Notes: generated by a model not told the origin, from the letters alone. A DNA stretch of 64,000 nucleotides from Candidatus Tectimicrobiota bacterium (GCA_016192455.1 JACPUC010000006.1:62001-126000); one strand, 5' to 3'. Positions 49,468 through 62,123 are shown, counted from the first letter of the stretch. Numbers and translations are program-made.

Positions 49468-50442
49468 TCAGGCAACGGCCAGCAGCGCCTTTTCCACCAG
49501 GGAGCGCGTCAGGTCAACCTTGTAGCGGTTCATGGTCATCGGCCGCGCGCCGGCGGTGGCAAGCTGCGCGGCTTGCTGGCTCAGCTCGCGGGTGATCTTC
49601 TTGCCGGCCAGCGCGCGTTCGGCCCGCTCGACGCGCAGCGGCACAGGCGCCACCCCGCCCAGGGCCAGGCGGGCAGCTTGGCAGACGCCGTTTTTCGCGG
49701 TGCAGCGCACCGCCACGCTGGCCAAGGCGAAATCCCAGGAGCCGCGGATGCGCGTCTTCAGGAAGGTGCTGCGGGTGTTCGCCGGCGGCGTGGGCACCAC
49801 GATCTCGGTGATGAGTTCGGCCGGCTGCAGGATGTTCTCGCGCAGAACGTCCTGGCGCGGCCCGATAAAGAAGTCCTCGGCCTTGACGGTCTTCTCCTTC
49901 TGGGGACCGGCAATGGTGATGCGGGCATCGAGGGCGAGGAGGGCGACAGCGGTATCGGAGGGGTGGACCATGTAACACAGCTCGCCCTTCAGGATGGAGT
50001 GGTAGTAGCGGTTATCCCCCGTCACGGCGAAGCAGAAGTCGCCCCCTTTCTTGTAGCAGTGGAAGGCGCCACGGTAGTACCAGCAGCGCGGCCGCTGGCA
50101 GAGGTTGCCGCCGATGCTCCCCATGTTGCGGAGCTGCGGCGAGGCCACGGCGCCGGCCGCCTCGGCGAGCGCCGTGTAACGGCCGAGGACGGCCTCGTGC
50201 TCGGCGAGGTCGGCCAGGATCGTCATGGCGCCGATGTGCAGCCCGTCCTTCTCCTCGCGGATGTAGTGGATATCCTTGACGTCGCCGATGTTCACGACGA
50301 ACTCGGGCGTGTCGATGCGCTCCTTCATGAGCGTCGTGAGGTCGCCGCCCCCGGCGAAGATGCGGGCCTTCTTGCCGTGCTTGGCAAGGGCCCCCTTCAC
50401 CTCCTCGATGCTCTTCGCATTGATCCAGGTAAAGCTCTGCAC
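49468..50442 (-). CDS. Xanthine dehydrogenase family FAD-binding subunit with extra Cys-rich loop
   Basis: ARIFAGGGDLTTLMKERI; ASPQLRNMGSIGGNLCQRPRCWYYRGAFHCYKKGGDFCFAV. Confidence 0.9.
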   Translation of the reverse strand: MQSFTWINAKSIEEVKGALAKHGKKARIFAGGGDLTTLMKERIDTPEFVVNIGDVKDIHYIREEKDGLHIGAMTILADLAEHEAVLGRYTALAEAAGAVASPQLRNMGSIGGNLCQRPRCWYYRGAFHCYKKGGDFCFAVTGDNRYYHSILKGELCYMVHPSDTAVALLALDARITIAGPQKEKTVKAEDFFIGPRQDVLRENILQPAELITEIVVPTPPANTRSTFLKTRIRGSWDFALASVAVRCTAKNGVCQAARLALGGVAPVPLRVERAERALAGKKITRELSQQAAQLATAGARPMTMNRYKVDLTRSLVEKALLAVA

Positions 50443-50461
50443 GTTCCCTCACCTCCCTTCG

Positions 50462-52798
50462 CTACACGGCCGCCCGCAGGGCCTGGAGGACCTTGCTCGG
50501 CGTGATCGGGTAGTCGCGGATGCGCACCCCGGTGGCGTTGTACAGGGCATTGGCGATGGCGCCGCCGGCCCCCGTCACGGGCGGCTCCCCGAGCCCCTTC
50601 GCGTTGATGTTGTTGGAGAGATCATGGGTCTCGATGGGCACCACGGTCACTTGGTCGGGAATGTCCAAGGCGGTCGGACAACCGTACTCGTGGTAATTCG
50701 CATTGAGTTGCACGCCGGTCTCGGCGTCGAGAATGCGCTCCTCGTAGAGCGCCATGCCGAGCCCCTGGATGAAGCCGCCCTGCACCTGGCTCTCGTAAGT
50801 GAGGGTGTTGATCGGGCGGCCGGAATCGTGGGCCAGGACGGCCCGCAGGACCTTGACGTTGCCGCTCGCCGTATCGACCTCGACCTCGACCATCTGCGCC
50901 CCGAAGATATCAACCTTGCGGCCGGCGGGGTTCGGCAGACGCTTCCCCTTGCCGATCAGCAGGTGCCGCCCCTGCATCCAACCCAGCTTGCCGGTCACCT
51001 CCTTGAAGTTTGCTTTCTTCTCCGGCTGGCTCTTCGCGGCGAAGACCCCGCCGGCATACTGCACGTCGGCGACGGGAACCTTGAGGGTTTCCGCGGCCAG
51101 GGCGATGAGCTGCTGCTTCGCGTCGGCGGCCGCCATGCGCACTGCCGGGCCGCCTTGGAACGTCGTCCGGCTGCCGTAGCTCGAGTTGATGGTGTACGGC
51201 GTTCCGGCCGAATCGCCGTAGGCCACGCGCACCATCTCGAGCGGCACGTCGATCTCCTCGGCGGCGATCTGGGCGAAGATCACCTGCGCCCCGACGCCGA
51301 GATTGGCGATGCCGACATTGACCTCGACCGTGCCGTCCGGATAGATGGTCACCAAGGCCTGGCTCGGTTCGCCCTCGAAACCGTGCCAGTGGACGGCGCT
51401 CATGCCGATGCCGCGGCGCTTGGTGCCCTCGACGGTCGACTTCGGCTTGCGCCGCTGCCAGCCGAAGGTCTTGGCGGCGGCCTCGTAGCTCTCGCGCAGG
51501 CCGTTGCTGAAGTACGGCTCGTTCTTCGGTTGGTAGACGGCCGTGAAGTTCTTCAGGCGCAGCGCGATGGGATCAAGGTCGAGCTTCTCGGCCGCCTCGT
51601 CCATGAACTGCTCCAGGGCGAAGAGGTTCTCGGTGTTGCCCGGACCGCGGCAAGCGCCGGGGGACGAAAGGTTCGTGTGCACGGGGATGTTCGTCGTGCG
51701 CAGGTTCGGGCACTTGTAGAGCTCGTTCGTCGGCGACCCCACGGCTGGTGCGGCCCAGTACATCCCTCGGTCGTTCCAGGCGCCGCCGCGCCCGATGACC
51801 TCGTAGTCGATGGCCGTTAGGGCGCCGTCCTTCTTGAAGCCGGCCTTGATCTTTTGGATGGTGAGCGGTCGGTGCGAGGAGAGGAGGAAGGTCTCGAAGC
51901 GATCCAGGAAGAGGCGGATGGGGCTCCCCGTGGCGCGGCTGAGCATCGCCGCGATGACGTGGTACTCCTTCACGCCGTTCTTGGAGCCGAAGCCGCCGCC
52001 AAGGTGCTCGTTGAGCACCCGCACCTTGCTGATGGGCAGACGCAACTTCAGCGCCAGGAGGTCGCGCGTCAGGTGCACCCCTTGGGTGCTGTCCCAGACC
52101 GTGAGCATGCCATTCTGCCAGTGGGCGACGCAGCCGTGCATCTCCAGGCAGGCATGGTGTTGCTCGGAGGTCGTGTAGGTCTCTTCTAGGACAACGTCGG
52201 CCGCCGCGAATCCTTTCGCCAGGTCGCCGCGCTCGTAGACCTTCGGCTTGCCCTCCCAGATGTTGCCGTACGGCTGCAGTTTCGGCGCGCCGGGCCGCAT
52301 CGCCTCCCGCACGTCGATGACGTGCGGCAGCACCTCGTACTTCACCTTGATGAGCCGCACGGCGTCGTCGGCAATCTGCTCAGTATCGGCCGCCACCGCC
52401 GCGATGTCGTCGCCGATCAGGCGCACGTGATCCTTGAACACCGCCCGCTCGCGGTCCCAGGGCTGTTTGCCGGCGTTCTTGTGGCTGAGGACGGCGCGCA
52501 CGCCGGGCAGCTTCTCCGCGGCGCTCGTTTCGAGGTCGAGGAGTTTCGCATTGGCATGAGAGGAGCGCAGAACGCGGGCGTGGAGCATGCCGGGAAGCTG
52601 GACGTCGTAGGCATACTTCGCCTCTCCCGTCACCTTCTCCCGGGCGACCTTCTTCGGGAAGCGCTTGCCGACGTACTTCAGCGTCTCATTCTTCCCCCAG
52701 GGCGCCAGCATGGTTCCCCCTTCCCCCTGGAGCGCCGCCGACTCGTCCTCGACGGTGTAGGTCTTTCCCTCGACGATAATCTGCTTCATCGCAGCCAT
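50462..52798 (-). CDS. Xanthine dehydrogenase family molybdenum-cofactor-binding subunit
   Basis: VTGEAKYAYDVQLPGMLHARVLRSSHANAKLL; LGGGFGSKNG; GACRGPGNTENLFALEQFMDEAAEKLDLDPIALRLKN; KGLGEPPVTGAGGAIANAL. Confidence 0.95.
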   Translation of the reverse strand: MAAMKQIIVEGKTYTVEDESAALQGEGGTMLAPWGKNETLKYVGKRFPKKVAREKVTGEAKYAYDVQLPGMLHARVLRSSHANAKLLDLETSAAEKLPGVRAVLSHKNAGKQPWDRERAVFKDHVRLIGDDIAAVAADTEQIADDAVRLIKVKYEVLPHVIDVREAMRPGAPKLQPYGNIWEGKPKVYERGDLAKGFAAADVVLEETYTTSEQHHACLEMHGCVAHWQNGMLTVWDSTQGVHLTRDLLALKLRLPISKVRVLNEHLGGGFGSKNGVKEYHVIAAMLSRATGSPIRLFLDRFETFLLSSHRPLTIQKIKAGFKKDGALTAIDYEVIGRGGAWNDRGMYWAAPAVGSPTNELYKCPNLRTTNIPVHTNLSSPGACRGPGNTENLFALEQFMDEAAEKLDLDPIALRLKNFTAVYQPKNEPYFSNGLRESYEAAAKTFGWQRRKPKSTVEGTKRRGIGMSAVHWHGFEGEPSQALVTIYPDGTVEVNVGIANLGVGAQVIFAQIAAEEIDVPLEMVRVAYGDSAGTPYTINSSYGSRTTFQGGPAVRMAAADAKQQLIALAAETLKVPVADVQYAGGVFAAKSQPEKKANFKEVTGKLGWMQGRHLLIGKGKRLPNPAGRKVDIFGAQMVEVEVDTASGNVKVLRAVLAHDSGRPINTLTYESQVQGGFIQGLGMALYEERILDAETGVQLNANYHEYGCPTALDIPDQVTVVPIETHDLSNNINAKGLGEPPVTGAGGAIANALYNATGVRIRDYPITPSKVLQALRAAV

Positions 52799-52814
52799 TC
52801 CGCATCACCTCCTC

Positions 52815-53435
52815 TCAGAGTTTTTTCGCGGCCGCCAAGACGGCCTCGAAGATGTGGTGGTAGGCGCCGCAGCGGCAGATGTTCCCCGACAGCGCCTGCT
52901 TCACTTCCGCCAGGGTGGGGCTCTTCTTCTTGTCGAGGAAGGCCTTGCCGGCCAGAATCTGCCCCGGTGTGCAGAAGCCGCATTGGTAGGCGTCGTACTC
53001 GATGAACGCCTCCTGCAGCGGATGGAGCCGCCCGTTCTTGGCCAACCCCTCGATGGTCTCGATCTCCCTGCCCTGCACGTTGACGGCGAGCAGCGAACAG
53101 CCGTACATGGCGCGCCCATCGACGATCACCGTGCACGCCCCGCACTCGGCCCGGTCGCAGCCGATCTTCGTGCCGGTGAGATTGAGCTCGGTGCGCAGGA
53201 CGTCGGCCAGGGTGCGGCGCGCTTCGATGGTGAGGGCGTAGCGCCGGCCATTGATCTTCAGCTCCACCGGCACGTAGGAGAGCCCCTCCACCAGCGGCGG
53301 CACCGCGGCCTTTCCCGCCCGGGGCTTGACGAGGCCGGTGGCGAGAGCGGTCGAGGTGGCCGCCCCCACTCCCATCCCCTTCAGGAAGCTCCGGCGCGAC
53401 ATCCGAAGTCGTTCATCTCCCTTCGTGGTTGCCAT
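52815..53435 (-). CDS. Xanthine dehydrogenase family [2Fe-2S] subunit with N-terminal Tat signal
   Basis: RLRMSRRSFLKGMGVGAATSTALATGLV; CDRAECGACTVIVDGRAMYGC; QCGFCTPGQI; GNICRCGAYHHI; GGAGG RBS. Confidence 0.94.
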   Translation of the reverse strand: MATTKGDERLRMSRRSFLKGMGVGAATSTALATGLVKPRAGKAAVPPLVEGLSYVPVELKINGRRYALTIEARRTLADVLRTELNLTGTKIGCDRAECGACTVIVDGRAMYGCSLLAVNVQGREIETIEGLAKNGRLHPLQEAFIEYDAYQCGFCTPGQILAGKAFLDKKKSPTLAEVKQALSGNICRCGAYHHIFEAVLAAAKKL

Positions 53436-53526
53436 AGATGTTTCCACCTCCTCCCAACGACAGGTTCTCTGAAATCGCTTGGCTCGCACAGAGCCTGCCC
53501 AACGTCCCTCCTCCTGGTTGGTTGCC

Positions 53527-54501
53527 TTACCTCCTCCCTCCCACCTGTGGGCCGCCCGCCTCGCCGAGCGGTGCAAGGTAGATGTTGCTCTCGCCCAGCA
53601 ACACCGCATCGAAGACGATACTCCGCCCGTCGGGGCTGATGTCGAGGCCGCCGGCAAAGCTCACCGACGGGGTGGCGGGGCGGCGGTCGGAGCCGTCGGG
53701 GCGCATGGACCACAAGCCGTGGGTGCCCTCCCCAGAGCCGTGCGGCAGGTAATAGATGCGACCGTCGCGGCGATTCCAGCGCGGGAAGTGCTCGGTCTTC
53801 GGTCCGTTGGTGAGGGGGCGGGCGTCGCTGCCGTCGCGGCGCATCAGCCAGATGTCGTAGTTCCCCGCCGCGAACGAGTCGTAGGCGATAAACTGGCCAT
53901 CCGGACTCCAGGCGATCTGCCGGCCGAACTTCTTGCCGAAGCTGAGCAGCGTCGGCTTCGTTTCCTTCCCTCCATCAACCGCCGTCACCAGCAACTCGAG
54001 TTGTCCGGCATTGTTTTCCGCATAAGCCAGCGAGGCTCCATCGGGGCTCCAGCCGAGGCTGATGTGCCAGTTGGAGCCATGGGTGATCTGGCGCGGGTTG
54101 CCCCCCTCGCGGTCCATCACCCACACCTGGTAGGCGCCGGTCCGATCCGAATCGAAGGCGATGCGATGGCCGTCGGGGGAGAAGGAGGGGTGGGAATCAT
54201 GCCACGGGCCGCTCGTCAGCGGACGCGCGTCGCTGCCGTCGGCGCGCATGATCCAGATGTGGAAATGGCCGCCGCGATTGGAATCGAAGACAATGTGCGC
54301 GCCGTCGGGGCTCCAGACGGGGTGACGGTCGGTGAAGGGGAGGAAGGTAAGCTGCTTTGCCCCCGCGGGGAGCTCATGCGCCACAGGGGCGGACACCGCC
54401 GCGCACCAGGCAAGGAGCAGGACCATCCCGCCCAAGAGGCGGCGGGGTAGGCACCCACCCCCACGCTCCTGCGGTGACGCGGCGCGCCGTCGCATCTCCA
54501 C
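53527..54501 (-). CDS. TolB/PD40-type beta-propeller secreted protein
   Basis: Repeats [36 protein letters not shown] / [36 protein letters not shown]. Confidence 0.88.
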   Translation of the reverse strand: MEMRRRAASPQERGGGCLPRRLLGGMVLLLAWCAAVSAPVAHELPAGAKQLTFLPFTDRHPVWSPDGAHIVFDSNRGGHFHIWIMRADGSDARPLTSGPWHDSHPSFSPDGHRIAFDSDRTGAYQVWVMDREGGNPRQITHGSNWHISLGWSPDGASLAYAENNAGQLELLVTAVDGGKETKPTLLSFGKKFGRQIAWSPDGQFIAYDSFAAGNYDIWLMRRDGSDARPLTNGPKTEHFPRWNRRDGRIYYLPHGSGEGTHGLWSMRPDGSDRRPATPSVSFAGGLDISPDGRSIVFDAVLLGESNIYLAPLGEAGGPQVGGRR

Positions 54502-54744
54502 CCCCCCAGGTGATCTGCCCGTATCGCCTCAATACTACCAAGAAACAGACTACGTCAAGGAGATTCTTTCTTACCCCAGACGCTGCGGGGATGTGCTCTC
54601 CTCTCCATTTGAGGATGGGTTCTTTCGGCGCGCAGTCTACCCTCGATGGCCTAAGGCAAGGAGCGCTCTCCCTGTTGAACGTCAGGGGGAGCTCCCTGTA
54701 TTCCCGACTTCCCGGCCGCGGCAGGGGGGGAGAAAGAGGCCTGC

Positions 54745-54966
54745 TTAGTAGTAACCCCCTCGCTGCCAGCTCGGATCGAGCGAGCCGACGGTGCGCAGGG
54801 TGACTACGTGCCGCAGGTTCACCAGCACGGTCTGCTGGTTCTCTTCCTGAAGGAGGAGGAAGGCTGGGTCTTCGGCCACCACATCGGCCAGCACTCCGTG
54901 CAGGGTCTGGTTCGGCAGCCCCACCTCGATCTGCTTGCCTTTCAAGGCCTCGATGCACTCATACAT
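54745..54966 (-). CDS. Small Sm/LSm-like protein (73 aa)
   Basis: MYECIEALKGKQIEVGLPNQTLHGVLADVVAEDPAFLLLQEENQQTVLVNLRHVVTLRTV: Sm-like beta pattern; ATG overlaps the preceding gene's stop. Confidence 0.55.
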   Translation of the reverse strand: MYECIEALKGKQIEVGLPNQTLHGVLADVVAEDPAFLLLQEENQQTVLVNLRHVVTLRTVGSLDPSWQRGGYY

Positions 54967-55261
54967 CGCCGCTCTGGGCCTCCCTGAACTCCATGGTCTC
55001 GAACAAGCTCGGCTCGGCCATGGCGAAGTAACAGAAGCTGCCAGCGCGGCTTGGCCGGTCGCGCCGCAGGTAGCGCATGCGAATATCAAGCTGGTTCTTC
55101 TGGAAAGAGAGCTGGTAGCAGCGGCGGCTCCGCAGCGGGAAAGGGTTCGGCGCCTCGCCACAGCGAAAGACGTAGTGCTCCGTGCGTTCGTCAATGTTCC
55201 AGGCATCAAAGCTCAGCAGCACGCGCTGCCCGTCGCGAACTGTCACATCTTCCTTGTTCAT
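54959..55261 (-). CDS. Hypothetical protein (100 aa)
   Basis: MNKEDVTVRDGQRVLLSFDAWNIDERTEHYVFRCGEAPNPFPLRSRRCYQLSFQKNQLDIRMRYLRRDRPSRAGSFCYFAMAEPSLFETMEF; natural-looking composition, coupled to next ORF by ATGTATGA. Confidence 0.5.
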   Translation of the reverse strand: MNKEDVTVRDGQRVLLSFDAWNIDERTEHYVFRCGEAPNPFPLRSRRCYQLSFQKNQLDIRMRYLRRDRPSRAGSFCYFAMAEPSLFETMEFREAQSGDV

Positions 55262-55473
55262 CTACACCTTCACTCGGAACGGATGGCTCGTCAGACCGCC
55301 GGCCCCGCCTCTCAGGCTAAATGAATAGGCAAGAGGCGCAGCACCTTCGCTCCCGGTTCTTCCGCGCCGTCCGCCGCTTACCTCCCGTGGATAACGGCCC
55401 CGGACAGGCCCAGCGAAGCGACAGGCCGGCCCAAACGCCGCAGCGGCAAAAGGTGCGAGCGTGCTGACCCCGT

Positions 55474-57066
55474 TCAACCCTTTAGGGTCTTCGATGGCCG
55501 CCACCACCACTTCTTCATCTTGTAGTCATCCGCAATCGCCCCGGCGCAATTAAACCCCGGCGCGCCGGTCACCCCACCCATGGGATGCGCCGAACCGCCG
55601 CACAGGTAGAGGTGCTTCACCGGCATGCGGTAGTTCGCCCAGCCCGGCACCGGCCGCAGGTCGCCCATTTGGTTGGGGCTGATGTGGCCGTGCGCGATCG
55701 AGCCCTCGAACATGGAGATGGTGGTCTGGCTGATGTCGTACGGCGAGTAGTTGAAGTGAGCGAGGATATTCTCACCCTGCATGTTCGGAGCGTAGTCACA
55801 CCACACCTTGCGGATATGCTCGCCGTAGTCCTCCTTTATCTTCAGCCAGTGTTCCGGCCCTTCTTTCAGGCGGAAGGGGGCGACCTGCCAGGTAAAGGCG
55901 GTGTGCTTGCCAGGCGGAGCCTGCGAGGGATCGTGCACGGTTGGAGCAATGGAGAACGCCACACACTCCCTCGGCACCAGCCCTTGGCGGAGCTGGTAGT
56001 GGTGCGACAGAATCTCAGCGGAGTGCTCCACGCCCCAGGCGACGCCCAAGGCTTTCTGCACGTCGGGGTTTTTCCGCGCCGCGGCGTAGAGGGGCGGTTC
56101 GTTGAGCGCGAAGTGCGGCGTAAAGAATGACACCTCATCGGCCTGGAAGGCGCGCACGCGGCGGGCGAACTCGTCATCCAGGCATGCCTCGCCCACCAGC
56201 TCGAGCATCAACGCCTTCACGTTGGTATTCGAGGCGATGGCGCAGCGCGCCATGATCTGCGAGCCGTTCTCCAACTCAACTCCCGTGGCGGTTCCATGTT
56301 CAACGATCACCTTCGCCACGTGGCTGTTCTTGCGCACGGCGCCGCCCGCGGCCGTTATGACGTTGACGAGCGCCTCGGCCAACATGCGCGAGCCGCCGAT
56401 GCAGATGCCGTTGGAATGTCCGTGCATGGCACTCACCATGGTGGGAATCTGCAGACCGGTGCCGGCGAGATCGTAGGGGACGGAACCTTGCATGGCCGCG
56501 ATGGCCAGCCAGCACTTCACGGCCTCATTCTCGAAGAAAGCGTCGGTCACCTGCTTCACCGACGAGTTCAGAATCTGAATCATCAGTTTGCCGTCCGGCG
56601 CGCCCTCCAGCAACGCGTACAATTTTGATAACGGCAGCGGTTCGGAGTGCCAATAGGCATTCACGACTTGACGCAGGTGCTGAAACTTCTCGTTCAGGCT
56701 CTTGTAGGTTTTGGCGTCCTTCTTTGAGAATTGCGCGATGGTCTCGCAGGTGGCATCGACATCCAGGTAGGACAAGATGGCCCGCCCATCGCGCGTGACG
56801 AAGGCGTAATTCGGATCGGGACGGACGTACTTGGCGCCGTACTTGTCGAGTTCAAGGGTGCGGTACATGGGGCCGCCGATGTGCATCACCGAGTGCAGGT
56901 TATGCTTGAACCCCGGCAGGGTGACCTCTTCGGTGGCGCAGCCGCCGCCGATGTTGTGCCGGCGCTCGAGCACGCAGGTGCTCATGCCGGCTTTCTGCAG
57001 GTAGGCCGCGCACGCCAGGCCGTTATGACCGCCACCGATGACAACCAGATCAAATTCCTCGGCCAT
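55474..57066 (-). CDS. Phytoene desaturase-like FAD/NAD(P)-binding oxidoreductase
   Basis: EFDLVVIGGGHNGLACAAYLQKAGMSTCVLERRHNIGGGCATEEVTLPGFKHNLHS; C-terminal LYLCGGSAHPMGGVTGAPGFNCAGAI. Confidence 0.92.
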   Translation of the reverse strand: MAEEFDLVVIGGGHNGLACAAYLQKAGMSTCVLERRHNIGGGCATEEVTLPGFKHNLHSVMHIGGPMYRTLELDKYGAKYVRPDPNYAFVTRDGRAILSYLDVDATCETIAQFSKKDAKTYKSLNEKFQHLRQVVNAYWHSEPLPLSKLYALLEGAPDGKLMIQILNSSVKQVTDAFFENEAVKCWLAIAAMQGSVPYDLAGTGLQIPTMVSAMHGHSNGICIGGSRMLAEALVNVITAAGGAVRKNSHVAKVIVEHGTATGVELENGSQIMARCAIASNTNVKALMLELVGEACLDDEFARRVRAFQADEVSFFTPHFALNEPPLYAAARKNPDVQKALGVAWGVEHSAEILSHHYQLRQGLVPRECVAFSIAPTVHDPSQAPPGKHTAFTWQVAPFRLKEGPEHWLKIKEDYGEHIRKVWCDYAPNMQGENILAHFNYSPYDISQTTISMFEGSIAHGHISPNQMGDLRPVPGWANYRMPVKHLYLCGGSAHPMGGVTGAPGFNCAGAIADDYKMKKWWWRPSKTLKG

Positions 57067-58148
57067 GGTCTCCTCCCCCAACCGCGACCTGCAACCGCCT
57101 CTTTCCGCAAGTGGAATGCGGTCGCCGGCCGGCGCAACGAGATGCTCCCGCGGCCTAAAATAGTCCGGCTGAACCCCGGTCAGGTATCGCCGGACCACGC
57201 CGCGCGCTGCCTTGGCGGCTCTTGCCTCGGCAAGCCATGATCACTGGAATCATGCTCTGTTGTCAATTGCCCGAACATGATGGGGGCCGCCGCCTCCCTC
57301 CCGTAAGTAAGGGTCCGAGTCAGGCCCGGCGAGGCGGCAGGTTCGCTCCGGGCGCTCCGGGGCGCCTGCGGCCAGGAGTGCAGACCGCTCGCCAGTCAGC
57401 CTCGCCCTTCTCCGCTTGCCTTGGACCAAGCCGCGCGGCATTTCCAAGAAGGTCGATGCAATTCCTGGCGCGGCGAGGTCTCTGCCCCCGCGCGTGCCTG
57501 CTTGCTCTCTCCGCAGCGATCGTCAGCGATCTGACGATCTCCCGCCTTGCCCACGCCGCATGCCGCCCGACGAAATGCCGGTGCATCTTCTAAGGTCTTG
57601 CAAACTCGCTGGTTGTCTTGGTTCCGCAAGCTTGCGGCGGGGCCTTGTGGGTGTGGCACGAGGGATGCACCGTCCTCGCCGCGGATGTGAAGGCCGGGGT
57701 GAAACCACGGGAGAAATGGGGTGAGGGGATGGATGAGAGGGTTCTGGAGCTGCTGGAAGCCGACGGAGACGCTCCTGCCGTCGATGAACCGACGCGCCTG
57801 CTCCTGCACGTGAAGCACGTGGAGGGTCTTCTTGCCGGCTTGCTCACCGATCTCGAACGGTTTATTGGTCACTCCTAACTGCAATTACAGGTGTAGCCTA
57901 ACTGTCAAGAATCCCTCACCGCGGCTGTCGCGCCAGGAATATGACGCTCTCCGGCCGGTTTCCAACCTGCGTGTCTTGATCGTGGACCGTTGATCCCCCC
58001 TTTGTTCGGAAGCTGGGCGGCAGGCGGGGGTGGGGTGCGCCGTCCGCCTGAGAGGTGAGCGCGATTTCCGGGCAACCAACCAGCGCGCTGCTCGGCTGAG
58101 GCTCGGCTGTGGTGGGAGGTTGCCGGCTGGGAATCTCCGGCAGAGACG

Positions 58149-59378
58149 CTAGCCGCGCGGTGCGAGGAGGAGGAAGCGGCGCTTCCCCACCTTGATGCGG
58201 TAGGTCTGGTCGGCTCGCAGGGTGGTCTGGGCGTCCTCGATCTTGACGCCGTTGCACTGGATGGAGCCTTGCGAGAGCAGACGGCTCCCCTCGCTAGTGC
58301 TGGACACCAGCTTGAGGTCCTTCAGAACGTAGATGATCCAGCGCTCGTCTTCCTCCCACCTCCAGGTGTGCCGTAGCGCCTGATCGTCGGGGAAGTGTTG
58401 GTGCTGGAAGGTGGCACTGAATTGCGCCGCCGCCGCGGCCGCCGCCGCCGCGCCGTGGAAGCGGCACACCAGTTCGCGCGCCAGGCGCCGCTTCGCCTCC
58501 ATGGGGTGCTCGCGGCCGTTCTCCACCGCGGCGCGCAACGCCGCCACCTCCGCCAGCTCGAGGTTGCTGAGCAGCTCGTAGTAGCGCCACATCAGGCCGT
58601 CCGAGATCGACATGAGCTTGCCGTACATGTCGAACGGCTCGGCGGTAATGCCGATGGCGTTGTTGAGGCTCTTGCTCATCTTCTGCACGCCGTCGGTCCC
58701 CTCCAGCAGCGGCATGGTGAGGATGACCTGCGACTCCTGTCCGTAGGCGCGCTGCAGCTCCCGCCCCACCAGCAGGTTGAATTTCTGATCGGTGCCTCCC
58801 AGCTCGACATCGGCGCACAGCGCCACACTGTCGTACCCCTGCATCAGCGGGTAGAGAAACTCGTGGATACTGATCGGCTGGTTGGCGGCGAAGCGTTTTT
58901 GGAAGTCATCCCGCTCCAGCATGCGCGCCACCGTGTACCTGGCGCTGAGGCGGATGATCTCCTCCGAGCTGAGGTTGTTGAGCCAGCGGCTGTTGTAGTC
59001 GATGACCGTCTTCGCGGGGTCGAGGATCTTGAAGATCTGCTCCTTGTACGTCTCGGCGTTGGCGGCGATCTCCTCGCGGCTGAGGGGCGGGCGCGTCTCC
59101 GACCTGCCGCTCGGGTCGCCGATCAGCCCGGTGAAGTCGCCGATCAGGAAGATGACCTCGTGCCCCAGCTCCTGGAAATGCTTCAGCTTCTGGATGAGGA
59201 CGGTATGCCCAAGGTGCAAGTCCTTGGCGGTGGGATCGAAGCCCGCCTTCACCCGCAGCGGCGCGCCGCCGGTCCGGCTGCGCTCCAGCTTGTGGACGAG
59301 CTCCGCTTCCGGGACGATCTCCACCGCGCCGCGGCGGATCAGCGCAAGCTGCTCATCAATGGGGGGGAACTCGGCCAT
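58149..59378 (-). CDS. tyrS: Tyrosyl-tRNA synthetase
   Basis: [56 protein letters not shown]-terminal S4-like domain. Confidence 0.95.
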   Translation of the reverse strand: MAEFPPIDEQLALIRRGAVEIVPEAELVHKLERSRTGGAPLRVKAGFDPTAKDLHLGHTVLIQKLKHFQELGHEVIFLIGDFTGLIGDPSGRSETRPPLSREEIAANAETYKEQIFKILDPAKTVIDYNSRWLNNLSSEEIIRLSARYTVARMLERDDFQKRFAANQPISIHEFLYPLMQGYDSVALCADVELGGTDQKFNLLVGRELQRAYGQESQVILTMPLLEGTDGVQKMSKSLNNAIGITAEPFDMYGKLMSISDGLMWRYYELLSNLELAEVAALRAAVENGREHPMEAKRRLARELVCRFHGAAAAAAAAAQFSATFQHQHFPDDQALRHTWRWEEDERWIIYVLKDLKLVSSTSEGSRLLSQGSIQCNGVKIEDAQTTLRADQTYRIKVGKRRFLLLAPRG

Positions 59379-59631
59379 GGCGTGAAGAGCGTAGCGTCCG
59401 TGAGGGAGGGAATCACCCCGAACACGCAGCCGTGAACCACCCGCCGGCGCCGCCCAGGTCATGCTGCGCCGCCGGCCTGCTGCTCACCATTCGGGGTTGA
59501 AAAAGCTCCGGCCTCCGAGGATGAAGTGAGTATAGCCGCAAGCCGTCAGGTGGGCAATGGGGCTGCTGTGCGGAGGAGATCATTCGCCGCGCGCTGCGAC
59601 GGAAGCCGCCTCCGGTCGGCCGCAACGGGGA

Positions 59632-59871
59632 TCAGCCACCGGAGATGGGCGGGAAGATGCTCACCACGTCCCCCTCCTGCACCTCATCGTCGGCGTCGGC
59701 GTGTTGGCCATTGAGGAGGAAGATCACCGGCAGGTCATCCGGCAGCTTCAACCGAGTAGCGAGGTCCTGAATCCTCGCGCCGGCCTCGCTCGGCACCTTG
59801 GCGGTGTACTCCTGCGAGTCGGCGGGGAGGTACTCCCGCAGCGAGGCAAAGAGTTTCACATCTATCAGCAT
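59632..59871 (-). CDS. MoaD/ThiS-family sulfur carrier protein
   Basis: MLIDVKLFASLREYLPADSQ...LPVIFLLNGQHADADDEVQEGDVVSIFPPISGG: beta-grasp with terminal Gly-Gly. Confidence 0.92.
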   Translation of the reverse strand: MLIDVKLFASLREYLPADSQEYTAKVPSEAGARIQDLATRLKLPDDLPVIFLLNGQHADADDEVQEGDVVSIFPPISGG

Positions 59872-60065
59872 GGTCGGATACTCCGTTGCTATGGCAGGAG
59901 AAGTACCGCCGCCTCGCTCGCCGGCGAGACGGTCCGCGCGCCTCGGCCGCCCGGCAGGACAACGTCTATGGCACGATGCCAATCTAATCACGCCGCGGGA
60001 TGGCGGCAACCCTTGGGTCGATGCGTCGGGGACCGCGGTGGGCGGCGGACGCCAGGCGCCCGCGC

Positions 60066-62123
<2,058 letters not shown>

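Noticed and set aside
57396-57884. 162-aa minus-strand ORF and overlapping plus-strand ORF 57618-57878
   Set aside because: Neither frame shows a recognisable family or a convincing RBS; might be decayed coding DNA but I cannot support a call.
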